This document shows positions 1-9,214 of a stretch of DNA of 64,000 bases, one piece after another (position 1 is the stretch's first letter; each line of letters opens with the position of its first letter). The stretch is taken from positions 1,626,501 through 1,690,500 of the forward strand of contig NZ_CP107031.2 of assembly GCF_027474845.2 (NCBI RefSeq). The letters run 5' to 3'. The notes beneath the pieces are model-generated. The model searched no databases and was not told where the DNA came from. It worked only from the letters and a program-made list of their open reading frames with translations. The stretch comes from Maribacter aestuarii (GTDB taxonomy: Bacteria; Bacteroidota; Bacteroidia; Flavobacteriales; Flavobacteriaceae). A program made the position numbers and the translations under genes.

Positions 1-297
1 TGGGAGTACCGAACCCATCCTGCTTTCTCCGAGGCTGAGCGTGCGGCCTTAGACTTTTCCTTACTAGCATCGCAAGTGCCCAATGCCGTTGATTCCGAAA
101 TTAAAGAGCGACTCTACCTGTATTGGAACGAGGGCGAAATTGTGGAAATGTTGGGCGTGATTTCTCTTTTTGGCTACCTCAACCGTTGGAACGATTCACA
201 AGGAACGGATATTGAAGATGGTGCCGTTGAAAGTGCCAATCAATATTTGGGCAAACACGGTTGGGAGAAAGGAAAGCATGATGGGAGTCGTTATTAA
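1..297 (+). CDS. Carboxymuconolactone decarboxylase family protein, C-terminal fragment
   Basis: The frame is open from the left edge and stops at 297, so only the last 98 codons are present and the start lies outside the window. The segment has the C-terminal signature of the carboxymuconolactone decarboxylase/AhpD-like family: a VPNAVD turn, then the GVISLFGYLNRWND block near residues 52-65 of the fragment. These are small all-helical cytoplasmic proteins; some are peroxidases using a CxxC pair, which would lie upstream of the edge and cannot be judged here. A role beyond family level is open. The lipoprotein gene that follows starts about 10 bases after this stop and may share its transcript. 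Confidence 0.75.
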   Translation, partial: WEYRTHPAFSEAERAALDFSLLASQVPNAVDSEIKERLYLYWNEGEIVEMLGVISLFGYLNRWNDSQGTDIEDGAVESANQYLGKHGWEKGKHDGSRY

Positions 298-307
298 AGT
301 TTTACAA

Positions 308-781
308 ATGAGAAGCTTATGTATGATAATTTTACTGTTTTCTTCTTGTAAAACTTTAAAGTATGATGAAGATATGATACCTTACTCTTTTATTCCTGAA
401 AATGGGGCGTCAACTCTAACTAAAGGTGATTTTCAAAAAATTAGATTTTTAGAAAACGATGTAATTTATGTTATGCCTGCATATTTTAGAGAAAGTAGGG
501 GAACATTTGAAGGTTACAGAATATTATTAGTGTCACTTCTTATTAACAATAAATATGGGTTCAAAGATTTTGGAACTGTAAGTTCAAGCGAATTTGGCCC
601 TTTGAGGCTTTCCGATAAAAGTAAAACACGTTCATTTTTAAAAGGATATTCCAAATTTGATTTCTATAAATCGCTAGAGGCGATAGCAATAAAAGAGAGG
701 TATGATAGGATTCAAAAAGACACCATAGAAATAGCATTAGGTAATTTGGTTTTTAAGTTTGCTCCTGAAAAATCAAATTGA
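308..781 (+). CDS. Small putative lipoprotein of unknown function
   Basis: The chosen ATG at 308 gives a 157-residue protein opening with MRSLCMIILLFSSCK, a short hydrophobic signal ending in a lipobox (FSSC), so it is probably exported and lipid-anchored. A longer form from 281 would overlap the preceding gene and bury the signal. The mature part is charged and mixed alpha/beta in character with no domain I recognise. Base composition is more AT-rich than the neighbouring genes, which can mean recent acquisition but is weak evidence alone. No partner gene suggests a function. Confidence 0.6.
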   Translation: MRSLCMIILLFSSCKTLKYDEDMIPYSFIPENGASTLTKGDFQKIRFLENDVIYVMPAYFRESRGTFEGYRILLVSLLINNKYGFKDFGTVSSSEFGPLRLSDKSKTRSFLKGYSKFDFYKSLEAIAIKERYDRIQKDTIEIALGNLVFKFAPEKSN

Positions 782-915
782 TTTATAAAAGGCAACCTTA
801 CAGAAAACAGCTAAGGAAAATGACAAAGGTGATTAAGGTTCCTACTGAAATTAGCAGACACCTTCTTTTATTGCAGGTGTTTGATATCGCGTGAGTACAA
901 GTTTTCCAAAACCTT

Positions 916-1491
916 TTAAGGACTAATAACCCCAGCTACCCTTTCTCTCAACTCCCCAAGAACCTCCTCCTCAAACCAAGGATTTTTTATTGTCCAAAAA
1001 CGGTTGACGGGTGAAGGATGTGGTAACGGGAAATATTTAGGCAAGAAATCCTTATAATTTGCTACGTTCTCCGTTAAGTTTCTTTTGGAAGCATCCTTTA
1101 AATAGTTGTCCTGTGCGTATTTTCCAATCAGCAGTATTAATTCAACATTTTTAAACTGTTTCCAAACCAAATCGTGCCACAGCGGCGCACATTCTTTCCG
1201 TGGGGGCATATCACCAGTGGCCGCTTTTCCCGGATAACAGAATCCCATAGGCAATACGGCAAAATTATCCGGATGGTAAAACTGTTCTTCGGTTACTCCC
1301 AACCATTCCCTAAGTTTTCTTCCACTAGGGTCATCCCAAGCCCTATTTTGTTCATGTGCTTTTTTTCCAGGGGCTTGACTTACCAAAATGATTTTGGACG
1401 TATTCGTTACGCTAATGATAGGCCTAGGTCCCAGGGGTAAGTGTTCCTTGCAGACTTCACAGGCCCTGATTTCTGAAAGAAGTTTTTGCAT
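916..1491 (-). CDS. Uracil-DNA glycosylase family protein
   Basis: A 191-residue protein of the uracil-DNA glycosylase superfamily. It shows the glycine/proline loop SQAPGKKAHE near residues 38-47, followed by WDDPSGRKLREWLG, and the C-terminal LPHPSPVNRFW motif that holds the catalytic-loop histidine. Family members cut uracil or related damaged bases from DNA in the cytoplasm. Cysteines at ACEVC, FCYPG and KECAP could hold an Fe-S cluster as in family 4 enzymes, but their spacing is unusual, so the subfamily is uncertain. It begins 2 bases after the upstream DUF819 gene and looks like the third gene of an rsmI operon. Confidence 0.85.
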   Translation of the reverse strand: MQKLLSEIRACEVCKEHLPLGPRPIISVTNTSKIILVSQAPGKKAHEQNRAWDDPSGRKLREWLGVTEEQFYHPDNFAVLPMGFCYPGKAATGDMPPRKECAPLWHDLVWKQFKNVELILLIGKYAQDNYLKDASKRNLTENVANYKDFLPKYFPLPHPSPVNRFWTIKNPWFEEEVLGELRERVAGVISP

Positions 1492-1493
1492 AA

Positions 1494-2633
1494 TTAACCT
1501 GTTCCTTGAACTACAAAATTACGCAACAGCCAAATAGTAAGCATCCCCCAAAATGTACCTGTTGCCATACTTAAAATAGCCAGTACAATGGCATGTGGCA
1601 TCCATTTGATGTTATAGGCCGCCGTGACTGCTGGTGCCGTGGCGATACCGCCAACATTGGCCATACTTGCAATGGGCACCCAAGCCATGTTCACATTGAG
1701 CATTTTCGCAATCAACAGCATAAAAATAAAGTGACCCACAAGCCAAATGATTAGAAACCCGAGAAAAGGAATATTGAATCCTAAAGTGGCTATCTGCAGC
1801 TTTAGTCCTAATACAGCCATGACCACAATAATCAGAATGCTTCCCGCTTTCAAAGCAAATTTGAAATTCCATCGAGGAATGAAATTGCTAAGGGCCAAGC
1901 CTATAAAGGAGAGCAAAACCACTTTAACCACAAAACTGTCTATAAAAAAATTACTCAATACTACGATGGAGAGAAGAACAAATGCACTTAGCCATGGATT
2001 TAATTTTATCCCTTTTTCTACACGGATATCTTCTGGAATGGCTATATCGGATATCTTGAACCATGAGTTTAGTTTGTCGCTTTTTTTAATACTTTGAAAC
2101 ATGAGTATGGTCCAGATGTTCACCAGAATATTGTCCATGACCAGCACCGTAAGAAATATATTTTCGGGGCAGGCTACCAGCTCTTTTAAGACCAGCTGAC
2201 TGGTACTGCCTCCAATCCAACTCCCCACAATGGGAGGGATTCCCATCCAATAACTATCGGCAACCATGGTCTTTGATATAAGCTCGGCATCGGAAAAAAA
2301 TAACATCAGTAGTACAGGAAAGACGGCAATGAACAAAGACCCAGCGGCAAAGACCAAGATAGGTTTGAACCCAATGGCCTTCAACTGGCTTAAGGACAAA
2401 CTGCTCATTACGGCAATAATAGCCAAGGGAATAAAATAATCCCTACTAAAATTGTGAATGTATGCCTGTGAATAATCGACGTTTAAAACAAAGGAAATTA
2501 TTGCGGGAATGATGTAGGCCAATAAAATTGCGGGCACCCAATCAAATAAGGATTTGATATGCTTATTTTCCCATCGGTCCAAGTAGTAAACAGCAATGAC
2601 TGTAAAAGAAGCGATTATCCAAGGTGCTAACAT
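1494..2633 (-). CDS. DUF819 family integral membrane protein
   Basis: A 379-residue polytopic membrane protein with about ten hydrophobic segments spread over its length, of the DUF819 (YjcL-like) family. Conserved glycine-rich stretches include PIVGSWIGGSTSQ near residues 133-145 and ASMANVGGIATAPAV near residues 323-337, arranged like the two inverted halves of a transporter. The substrate is unknown. The ATG at 2633 follows rsmI by 17 bases and the stop is 2 bases before the glycosylase gene, so the three are likely co-transcribed. The link to the neighbours looks positional rather than functional. Confidence 0.85.
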   Translation of the reverse strand: MLAPWIIASFTVIAVYYLDRWENKHIKSLFDWVPAILLAYIIPAIISFVLNVDYSQAYIHNFSRDYFIPLAIIAVMSSLSLSQLKAIGFKPILVFAAGSLFIAVFPVLLMLFFSDAELISKTMVADSYWMGIPPIVGSWIGGSTSQLVLKELVACPENIFLTVLVMDNILVNIWTILMFQSIKKSDKLNSWFKISDIAIPEDIRVEKGIKLNPWLSAFVLLSIVVLSNFFIDSFVVKVVLLSFIGLALSNFIPRWNFKFALKAGSILIIVVMAVLGLKLQIATLGFNIPFLGFLIIWLVGHFIFMLLIAKMLNVNMAWVPIASMANVGGIATAPAVTAAYNIKWMPHAIVLAILSMATGTFWGMLTIWLLRNFVVQGTG

Positions 2634-2650
2634 GGGGCCAATGTAAGAAA

Positions 2651-3322
2651 CTATTTCTTGCCCCCAACAACGATGACAATTTCCCCTTTGGGAGGCTTTT
2701 CCGTGTAGTGTTTCAATACTTCTTCTGCTGTTCCCCTAAACGTTTCTTCGTACAATTTTGTAAGCTCCCGCGACACGGAAATCGCTCTGTCCGCTCCAAA
2801 GTATTCCACAAATTGCGCTAAGGTTTTTAATAGCTTGTGGGGAGATTCGTAAAAAATTAGCGTCCGTTCCTCTTCCGCTAAGAACTTCAATCTCGTTTGT
2901 CTTCCTTTTTTTACCGGGAGAAATCCTTCAAAAACAAATTTGTCGTTCGGAAGGCCACTATTCACAAGCGCGGGAACAAAAGCCGTTGCTCCGGGCAAGC
3001 ATTCAACTTCAATATTATTTTCTAAACAAGCACGTGTTACCAAAAAACCCGGGTCAGAAATTGCCGGTGTTCCGGCATCGGATATAAGCGCAATAGTATC
3101 GCCATTCTTCAACCTACGAACAATCCCATCTACCGTTTTGTGCTCATTGTGCATGTGATGGCTTTGCATAGCCGTTGTTATATCATAATGCTGCAATAGC
3201 TTACCACTCGTGCGTGTGTCTTCCGCCAGAATCAAATCCACTTCCTTTAAGATTCGAATTGCCCTAAGGGTCATATCCTCAAGGTTGCCTATTGGCGTCG
3301 GAACTAAATATAATTTCCCCAT
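2651..3322 (-). CDS. rsmI: 16S rRNA (cytidine(1402)-2'-O)-methyltransferase RsmI
   Basis: A 223-residue tetrapyrrole-methylase-fold enzyme that methylates the ribose of C1402 in 16S rRNA using S-adenosylmethionine. Diagnostic stretches are the N-terminal LYLVPTPIGNLEDMT, the LAEDTRTSGKLL block near residue 35, the SAM-binding SDAGTPAISDPGF near residues 80-92, and LPGATAFVPALVNSGLP. Bacteroidota RsmI is often shorter than the E. coli form because a C-terminal extension is missing, which fits this length. It is probably the first gene of an operon with DUF819 and the glycosylase. Confidence 0.95.
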   Translation of the reverse strand: MGKLYLVPTPIGNLEDMTLRAIRILKEVDLILAEDTRTSGKLLQHYDITTAMQSHHMHNEHKTVDGIVRRLKNGDTIALISDAGTPAISDPGFLVTRACLENNIEVECLPGATAFVPALVNSGLPNDKFVFEGFLPVKKGRQTRLKFLAEEERTLIFYESPHKLLKTLAQFVEYFGADRAISVSRELTKLYEETFRGTAEEVLKHYTEKPPKGEIVIVVGGKK

Positions 3323-3368
3323 GGGTTAAAGTTAAGGCCTTACTTCTTTTCCTCAATAATGAAGCAAT

Positions 3369-3396
3369 AAAAAACCCAACATTACTGTCGGGTTTT
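3369..3396 (-). terminator. Rho-independent terminator after the 3416-4108 gene
   Basis: AACCCAACA at 3373-3381 pairs with TGTCGGGTT at 3386-3394 (one G-T pair) around a TTAC loop. On the minus strand the stem is followed by a U-rich run read from the A tract at 3369-3374. It ends transcription of the gene on its right and separates it from rsmI. Confidence 0.75.
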
Positions 3397-3415
3397 AGAT
3401 TTTAATCCTGTTTTT

Positions 3416-4108
3416 TTATTTCGAAAACCTACGCTCTATCAATTCCATAAAACGCATTTCATATTCCTCTTTTCCTTCCCAATTATTATAGTCCGGCTTT
3501 ACCATGTTCTTAATAAAAGCGATGGAACGCTCCTCGGTATCTATCGTATTGAGTTGGGATAACACACGATTGTAATCTGAGGTGCTGTTGTTGAACAAAT
3601 GTTTCACGAATGCTAGGCGATTGTTCAAATCCACCTTTAAATCCTTGTTCCCAAAACGGTCATTGAGCGATTTGGGGACTTCCACTTCGGCACCGCTCTT
3701 ACCCTTTCTGGGCATGAAAATTTCTTTATCGTTCTTCATTAAATCCGGCTTTCCCATAAACTCTGTAAGTACCTCCTCTAGATTATCCGAATTCGGCATC
3801 TCGGAGACCATATCTTTGATGGTGTCCATCCCAGGCGTCATAATATCCTCTTCGTGCGGGTTACTCTCCGGTACGGATGAGTTTGCGCTCAACACGGCAT
3901 TAGCCATCTTCTCGAACTTCTCCGCAATTACATTTTTGGAGACATCTACTTGAATATCGTTCAATTCCTCCTCAATAAACTTGAGTACCGCAATTTTTTC
4001 ATACAGACCTTTGGCGGCCTCGTAAAGTTCCGGTATCTCATTCATGTTTCTTGAAGTGATGATATCCGTGGACATTTTCACCAATTCAGCTTTCAACTTT
4101 CTTTTCAT
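3416..4108 (-). CDS. Conserved flavobacterial protein of unknown function
   Basis: A 230-residue soluble protein with no signal peptide or membrane segment. The N-terminal 75 residues are heptad-like and charged (probable helix or coiled coil), the middle is acidic and low in complexity (residues about 80-130), and the C-terminal 75 residues form the best-ordered part, with LNNRLAFVKHLFNNSTSDYN and a final EEYEMRFMELIERRF helix. I associate this C-terminal block with an uncharacterised Bacteroidota family commonly sited between rsmI and tdk, but I cannot assign a function. It is transcribed alone, with its own terminator and a 219-base divergent region shared with tdk. Confidence 0.75.
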   Translation of the reverse strand: MKRKLKAELVKMSTDIITSRNMNEIPELYEAAKGLYEKIAVLKFIEEELNDIQVDVSKNVIAEKFEKMANAVLSANSSVPESNPHEEDIMTPGMDTIKDMVSEMPNSDNLEEVLTEFMGKPDLMKNDKEIFMPRKGKSGAEVEVPKSLNDRFGNKDLKVDLNNRLAFVKHLFNNSTSDYNRVLSQLNTIDTEERSIAFIKNMVKPDYNNWEGKEEYEMRFMELIERRFSK

Positions 4109-4327
4109 CTCTACGTGATATTTTTATTGTTTTTACCGGCCCAACTTCAATTAATTCCATGAGTTGCCCTTGTCGTATTGCGATTAAGTGTTGACAGAAT
4201 TAATCTCGACTCCCTTGTTATCCTACAAATTAGTCTAATCCTCCCAATTACAGCGCCTTTTTTTAATAACTTTAGCATTCTATAAACTACAACGAAAAAA
4301 CCTCTTATTTTCGTCTAAAATTACAAA

Positions 4328-4978
4328 ATGTTTCTCGAAAATACCGTTAATCACAAGGAACAATTCGGTTGGATAGAAGTCATCGCCGGTTCCATGTTTT
4401 CTGGGAAAACCGAGGAACTGATACGGCGTTTAAAGCGTGCTCAATTCGCAAAATTAAAAGTAGAGATATTCAAACCTATGGTAGATACCCGTTATGATGA
4501 TGACCTGGTGGTATCGCATGACGCCAATGAGATACGTTCTACCCCTGTTCCTGCAGCTGCTAACATTCGGATTCTTGCGGATACCTGTGACGTTATAGGA
4601 ATAGACGAGGCACAGTTCTTTGATGATGAAATAGTAACGGTTTGTAACGATTTGGCGAACAAAGGGGTTCGGGTAATCGTTGCGGGCTTGGATATGGATT
4701 TTAAGGGAAATCCCTTTGGACCCATGCCCGCCCTTATGGCCACGGCTGAGTATGTGACCAAAGTCCACGCTATCTGCACGCGTACGGGAAATCTGGCCAA
4801 TTACAGTTTTAGAAAATCTAATAACGACAAATTGGTAATGCTAGGCGAGACCAACGAGTACGAGCCGCTGAGTCGCGGTGCTTTTTATAAAGCGATGCTG
4901 AAGGAAAAAGTAAAGGATATGCATGTAGATTCAGAGGAGGTTGCGCCGAATAAAAAAGATTCCAATGGCCATAGCTAG
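4328..4978 (+). CDS. tdk: Thymidine kinase (type II)
   Basis: A 216-residue salvage enzyme that phosphorylates thymidine with ATP. The P-loop is GSMFSGKT at residues 21-28, the Walker-B-like DEAQFF starts at residue 93, and the lasso region includes GETNEYEPLSRGAF near 173-186. The structural zinc site of classical type II enzymes is lost: the first CxxC is CTRT at 150-153 and the second pair is replaced within PLSRGAF. I believe this loss is shared by Bacteroidota relatives. The gene overlaps alr by 14 bases, so the two are translationally coupled. Confidence 0.95.
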   Translation: MFLENTVNHKEQFGWIEVIAGSMFSGKTEELIRRLKRAQFAKLKVEIFKPMVDTRYDDDLVVSHDANEIRSTPVPAAANIRILADTCDVIGIDEAQFFDDEIVTVCNDLANKGVRVIVAGLDMDFKGNPFGPMPALMATAEYVTKVHAICTRTGNLANYSFRKSNNDKLVMLGETNEYEPLSRGAFYKAMLKEKVKDMHVDSEEVAPNKKDSNGHS

Positions 4979-6071
4979 GGAAACCGTTCTCGAAATCGAT
5001 TTAAGGGCATTGGAACATAATTATCATTACCTACGTTCTAAACTAAAATCGGAGACCAAGTTTTTAGCTGTAGTAAAGGCTTTTGCCTACGGGTCCGATG
5101 CGGAGAAGATCGCCCAAAAAATGCAAGGACTTGGCGTAGACTATTTTGGTGTGGCCTATGCAAAGGAAGGGGTTGCGCTCCGAAACGCAGGCATCACAAA
5201 ACCTATTTTGGTTTTACATCCACAGCCCGTTAATTTTGATACCCTAATCGAAAGGTGTCTAGAACCTAGCATCTATTCTCCCAATATTCTGAAACAGTTC
5301 CTGAATATTGCTAAAAAGCATAATCAAAAAGACTATCCGATTCATCTAAAGTTCAATACTGGATTGAACCGATTGGGTTTTTGGGAAAATGATGTCGATT
5401 TTATAATTGCGAAATTGAAAGAGAGTAACGCAGTTAAAGTCGCCTCGGTCTTCTCCCACTTAGCGGCATCCGAGGATTTGAGCGAAGAGGAATTCACGAG
5501 AAAACAAATAAATACTTTCCAAAAAATCGTTACAGAGGTGGACAAGAAGTTGGGTTATAGCCCCTTTAAACATTTGCTAAATACCTCTGGAATAATCAAC
5601 TATGCTCAAGGGCAGTACGATATGGTAAGAAGCGGTATCGGGTTATACGGATATGGGAACGATACCATAATAGATTCACAATTAAAGCCTATTGCCACCC
5701 TGAAGACCATCATTTCACAGATTCACAAAATCGAGCCTGGAGAAAGCGTGGGTTATAATAGGGCCTATAGCTCCACAGATTATAGGACTACGGCAACACT
5801 TCCCATTGGTCATGCGGACGGCATTGGAAGACAGTATGGAAACGGGAAAGCATATTTTTTGGTCCATGGTAAAAAAGCGCCTATTATAGGTAATGTTTGT
5901 ATGGATATGACCATGATCGACATTACGGGTATTGATTGTAAAGAGGGTGATGAAGTACTGGTCTTTGGCCCCGAACTATCTGCGCATCAATTTGCGGGAT
6001 CGGCCAACACCATATCTTATGAGCTTTTAACCGGAATTTCGCAAAGGGTGAGACGAGAGCTAGTCGATTAA
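4965..6071 (+). CDS. alr: Alanine racemase
   Basis: A PLP enzyme interconverting L- and D-alanine for peptidoglycan. I chose the ATG at 4965 (368 residues) because the family N-terminus, ETVLEIDLRALEHNY, follows at once; a TTG at 4941 adds eight unlikely residues. The PLP lysine is K38 in VVKAFAYG, where most family members have VVKADAYG. The catalytic tyrosine lies in GESVGYNRAY and the substrate-binding block is GNVCMDMTMIDIT near residue 312. It overlaps the end of tdk, and mscL follows after 84 bases. Confidence 0.95.
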   Translation: MAIARETVLEIDLRALEHNYHYLRSKLKSETKFLAVVKAFAYGSDAEKIAQKMQGLGVDYFGVAYAKEGVALRNAGITKPILVLHPQPVNFDTLIERCLEPSIYSPNILKQFLNIAKKHNQKDYPIHLKFNTGLNRLGFWENDVDFIIAKLKESNAVKVASVFSHLAASEDLSEEEFTRKQINTFQKIVTEVDKKLGYSPFKHLLNTSGIINYAQGQYDMVRSGIGLYGYGNDTIIDSQLKPIATLKTIISQIHKIEPGESVGYNRAYSSTDYRTTATLPIGHADGIGRQYGNGKAYFLVHGKKAPIIGNVCMDMTMIDITGIDCKEGDEVLVFGPELSAHQFAGSANTISYELLTGISQRVRRELVD

Positions 6072-6155
6072 AAAATAGCAATTAACACTTTGTTAAGAAA
6101 CTGTTTTTTTATTACATTGCTGTTGCTTTATATAAACCACTAAAAACACTAAATC

Positions 6156-6563
6156 ATGTTAAAAGAATTTAAGGATTTCATCATGACGGGGAACGTCATT
6201 GATCTGGCAGTCGCCGTAATTTTGGCCGGCGCGGTAGGATTGGTCGTCAACGGATTTGTCACCGATATAATGATGCCGATTGTAGGTCATTTTGCCGGAG
6301 GAGTAGACTTTGCCGATATGAAAGTAGTCCTTTCGGAAGCGGTCATAGCAACAGACGGTACCGTAACGAAGCCAGAAAATGCCATCATGTACGGTAAATG
6401 GGTCAATGCAATCATCAATTTAATTATTGTAGGTGCCGTACTCTTTGCCATTGTAAAAGCCTATAATAAAACTAAAAAACCTGTTGAAGAAGCTCCGGCA
6501 GCACCAGCAGGACCAACGCAAGAGGAATTGTTGATGCAGATCAGGGATTTGCTGAAGAAATAA
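6156..6563 (+). CDS. mscL: Large-conductance mechanosensitive channel MscL
   Basis: A 135-residue inner-membrane channel subunit that opens under membrane tension during osmotic downshock. The pore helix with its small-residue pattern (NVIDLAVAVILAGAVG, residues 13-28) is typical, TM2 is near residues 80-103, and the C-terminal helix (EELLMQIRDLLKK) forms the cytoplasmic bundle after a Pro/Ala-rich linker. TTG at 6090-6092, 20 bases, then TACATTGC at 6113-6120 is a plausible but imperfect Bacteroidota promoter, suggesting its own transcription start after alr. Confidence 0.95.
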   Translation: MLKEFKDFIMTGNVIDLAVAVILAGAVGLVVNGFVTDIMMPIVGHFAGGVDFADMKVVLSEAVIATDGTVTKPENAIMYGKWVNAIINLIIVGAVLFAIVKAYNKTKKPVEEAPAAPAGPTQEELLMQIRDLLKK

Positions 6564-6629
6564 TACAAATAATTTTTCCTGATGTAAGCATCGGGAAGCC
6601 GCTGCACTACGCAGTATAATTTAAACTTT

Positions 6630-6674
6630 AACCGTCATTCTCTTTTTCGCATAAAAGAATGACGGTTCTTTTTT
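6630..6674 (+). terminator. Rho-independent terminator after mscL
   Basis: AACCGTCATTCT at 6630-6641 pairs perfectly with AGAATGACGGTT at 6656-6667 across a 14-base loop, followed by six T at 6669-6674. Confidence 0.85.
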
Positions 6675-6819
6675 GGTGAGATGGTAAATCACTTAGGCTT
6701 AGGTGATTAAATCAATCCTGGACTTCGGTTCAAGGGTCTCTTTAAATATGTTATATTTAAGTACACAGCTAAAAGAAATAAATTCAAAAGCTCTTTTAAA
6801 TTTTTCTGTAAAATGAAGA

Positions 6820-7653
6820 ATGGGAATTAAAATGTTAGCGTTCATATTTAAGCAAATACCCTACAGTTTTAATTTTAAGAAGCAACTCTTAATAGGTGTC
6901 TTTTTAGGAGGAATCGTGATGTTCATAATGATTTCCCTTCAACCTTTCGGCACGTATGGATTTGAATCCGACTATAAGTATTTAATATTTTCTGGATTTG
7001 GTTTATTAATCAAGATCGCATATTTGTTTTGTGCAAGAATGGAAAATCTATGGTATACGTACAGAAACAAAAGATGGGAGGTTCGCTATGAAATTCTTTC
7101 TTTTATCGGCTTTATACTTGTTTCGAGTGTGCCGATACATTTCTACAACCAAGTCTTTCTAAATAATCTTTTTAGCTACAAATTCAATGGATATGAGCAT
7201 CTAAAACACGGACTTTGGTTTTTCGGAAACTCGATTGTACCGATCATGGTAATCCTTCTTCCATTCTACCTGTATTTCAGAAATAAATTTGGTGTGTTGA
7301 TTACCAAAAAATCTCTTCATGAGATTAAGTTCTTTGGAGTTAACAAAGGAGAGAAAATAACACTTCAAAAAGAAGAAATTCTATTCGTTAAGGCATCTGA
7401 GAATTATATCCGGATTTTTTATATCACAGACAATATCATCAAACAAGTAACATTTAGAAATACTTTAAAAGCCATAAAAAAACAAGCTCCCTTTTTATAT
7501 AGGTCGCATCGTTCCTATTTAGTAAATGCTTCCAACATTAAATCGATAATGGGTAATTCGCAAAATGCTAAAATAGCGTTTCATTACGAAGATGTGAACG
7601 TACCTTTATCAAAATCATACTATAAAACCATCAAATCGGCCATGGATACTTAG
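6820..7653 (+). CDS. Membrane-anchored LytTR-domain transcription regulator
   Basis: A 277-residue protein with four predicted membrane segments (roughly residues 22-40, 52-72, 91-108, 134-154) and a C-terminal LytTR DNA-binding domain (about 175-275) with motifs EEILFVKASENYIRIF and LYRSHRSYLVN. Such proteins sense at the membrane and bind DNA directly without a receiver domain. It is followed after 134 bases by the frameshifted M20 amidohydrolase, which may be its target, but no operator was identified. The region is more AT-rich than tdk-alr-mscL, consistent with an insertion between mscL and asd. Confidence 0.85.
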   Translation: MGIKMLAFIFKQIPYSFNFKKQLLIGVFLGGIVMFIMISLQPFGTYGFESDYKYLIFSGFGLLIKIAYLFCARMENLWYTYRNKRWEVRYEILSFIGFILVSSVPIHFYNQVFLNNLFSYKFNGYEHLKHGLWFFGNSIVPIMVILLPFYLYFRNKFGVLITKKSLHEIKFFGVNKGEKITLQKEEILFVKASENYIRIFYITDNIIKQVTFRNTLKAIKKQAPFLYRSHRSYLVNASNIKSIMGNSQNAKIAFHYEDVNVPLSKSYYKTIKSAMDT

Positions 7654-7787
7654 CCCAAAAAATAGTACTTCGTCAAAAAAACCGGCAACTAATCAATAAT
7701 AATATTCATTCGTCACTATTTCTTTCACCATTTTATCTTTCTGATTTTATTTGACAAATCGTTCAATAAATAATAAAGACAAGTCAA

Positions 7788-9078
7788 ATGAAAAAAAGTC
7801 AAATCTTATGCTACAGTTTATTGGTATTACTAAGCATTACAGCAATATCTTGTGCATCACCGGAAGAAAAAAGTGTCCATCAAGAGATAGAAAAACGAAC
7901 AAATGAAATTTTTAACAAACTGGCTGAAATTCGAAGGGATTTCTACCAAAACCCCGAGCTGTCCGGAAATGAGAAAAGAACTTCCAAGCTTATCAGGGAG
8001 TATTTGCTGAACCTAGGACTGGAAGTGAAAACAGGTGTAGGGGGATATGGTGTCATCGGGATATTAAAAGGAGGGAAAAAAGGTAAAAATATCGCTTGGA
8101 GGGCCGACATGGACGCTATACCGAATGATTTTCCTGATGAGACACCCTACAAATCCAAAATTAAAGGGGTACAGCATGGCTGCGGTCACGATGTTCATCT
8201 CGCCATTGGACTGGGAATAGCAGAAGTATTGTCCAAAAGCAAAGAAACTATCCATGGTACAATATATTTTATATTTCAACCTGAAGAAGAAACTTTTGTC
8301 GGTGCAAAAAATATCGTCAACAGCGACCTATATTCAGTAATGGATATAGATGAAATATATGCATTACACGTGACCGCTTTACCAGTTGGTCAAATCATGG
8401 TAAAACCTAACGAGCTATATGCTTATCAAAAAATAATACAGCTTAAATTCAACAGTGAATTGTCTAAAGAAGATGCGCAAGTACTGCACAATCGGATGAG
8501 AAATGAAACGTTACGAAGAAAAAGATAAAACGAATCCATGGCAAATTTTAAAGGCATTTGATACCATAGACGGACTAAGTAACCCGAATACTATTTTAAA
8601 AGATTATTTTTTTATAGATGAGTTTTTCAGCACCGAAGAAGATAGCGGTCAATTCAAAATAATAGCTTCTGCTTACGAAACCAATAAGTCAAATTTGCCT
8701 CAAATCTTACCTAAAATTGAGCAAATCATTCATGATTCAGAATTTAAAGATCAGTTCATTGCAACATCGTACATTCAAGAAAATCCAACAGTATTGAATG
8801 ATGAAAGGCTAACGCATAAAGCAGAAAACATCCTCAACGAAATATATGGTACCGAAACTGTTGTAACGGGTTACGGTCAAGTTCCCTATTTTAATGACGA
8901 CTTCATCTATTTTCAGCAAAAAACCCCGGGAGTGTATTTTCTACTTGGCGGTTCAAATCTCGAAAAAGGAATTGTCGCCATGAATCACGCGCCCAATTTT
9001 AATGTTGATGAAGAATGTATCAGAGTTGGGGTGAAATCTTTTTCATCATTGATCTTAGAAAGAACCCTTATCAAATAA
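7788..9078 (+). pseudogene. M20 family amidohydrolase/peptidase lipoprotein, frameshifted
   Basis: Two overlapping frames (7788-8528 and 8503-9078) encode the two halves of one M20 metallo-amidohydrolase. The first opens with a lipoprotein signal ending in ISC22 and carries the metal ligands D108, H130-x-C132, HD at 134-135 and EE at 166-167; it stops inside the lid domain. The second supplies the rest of the lid and the C-terminal catalytic part with its MNHAPNFNVDEEC histidine block. Removing one A from the A5 run at 8519-8523 joins the frames without loss. Relatives hydrolyse N-acyl amino acids or peptides. It may be a young pseudogene or a sequencing error. Confidence 0.8.
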
Positions 9079-9165
9079 AGAAAGGCAGCCCACTAAATGA
9101 ACAAATTAAAAAATTGTTCCAAACAAAACATTTTGTTGTGTTTTTAATATGTTCTCAAAATCTTA

Positions 9166-9196
9166 TTGTGAGGTACTCACTGTTGACCTACCTTTG
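9166..9196 (+). promoter_or_regulatory. Bacteroidota-type promoter of asd
   Basis: TTG at 9166-9168 is separated by 20 bases from TACCTTTG at 9189-9196, matching the Bacteroidota primary sigma pattern TTG-N19/20-TAnnTTTG. The asd ATG lies 18 bases after the box. Confidence 0.7.
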
Positions 9197-9214
9197 TTCT
9201 TTAAATTAACATAA

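Noticed and set aside
8503..8528. Programmed frameshift in the M20 gene
   Set aside because: No X-XXY-YYZ slippery site with a following structure, and this family is not known to use recoding.
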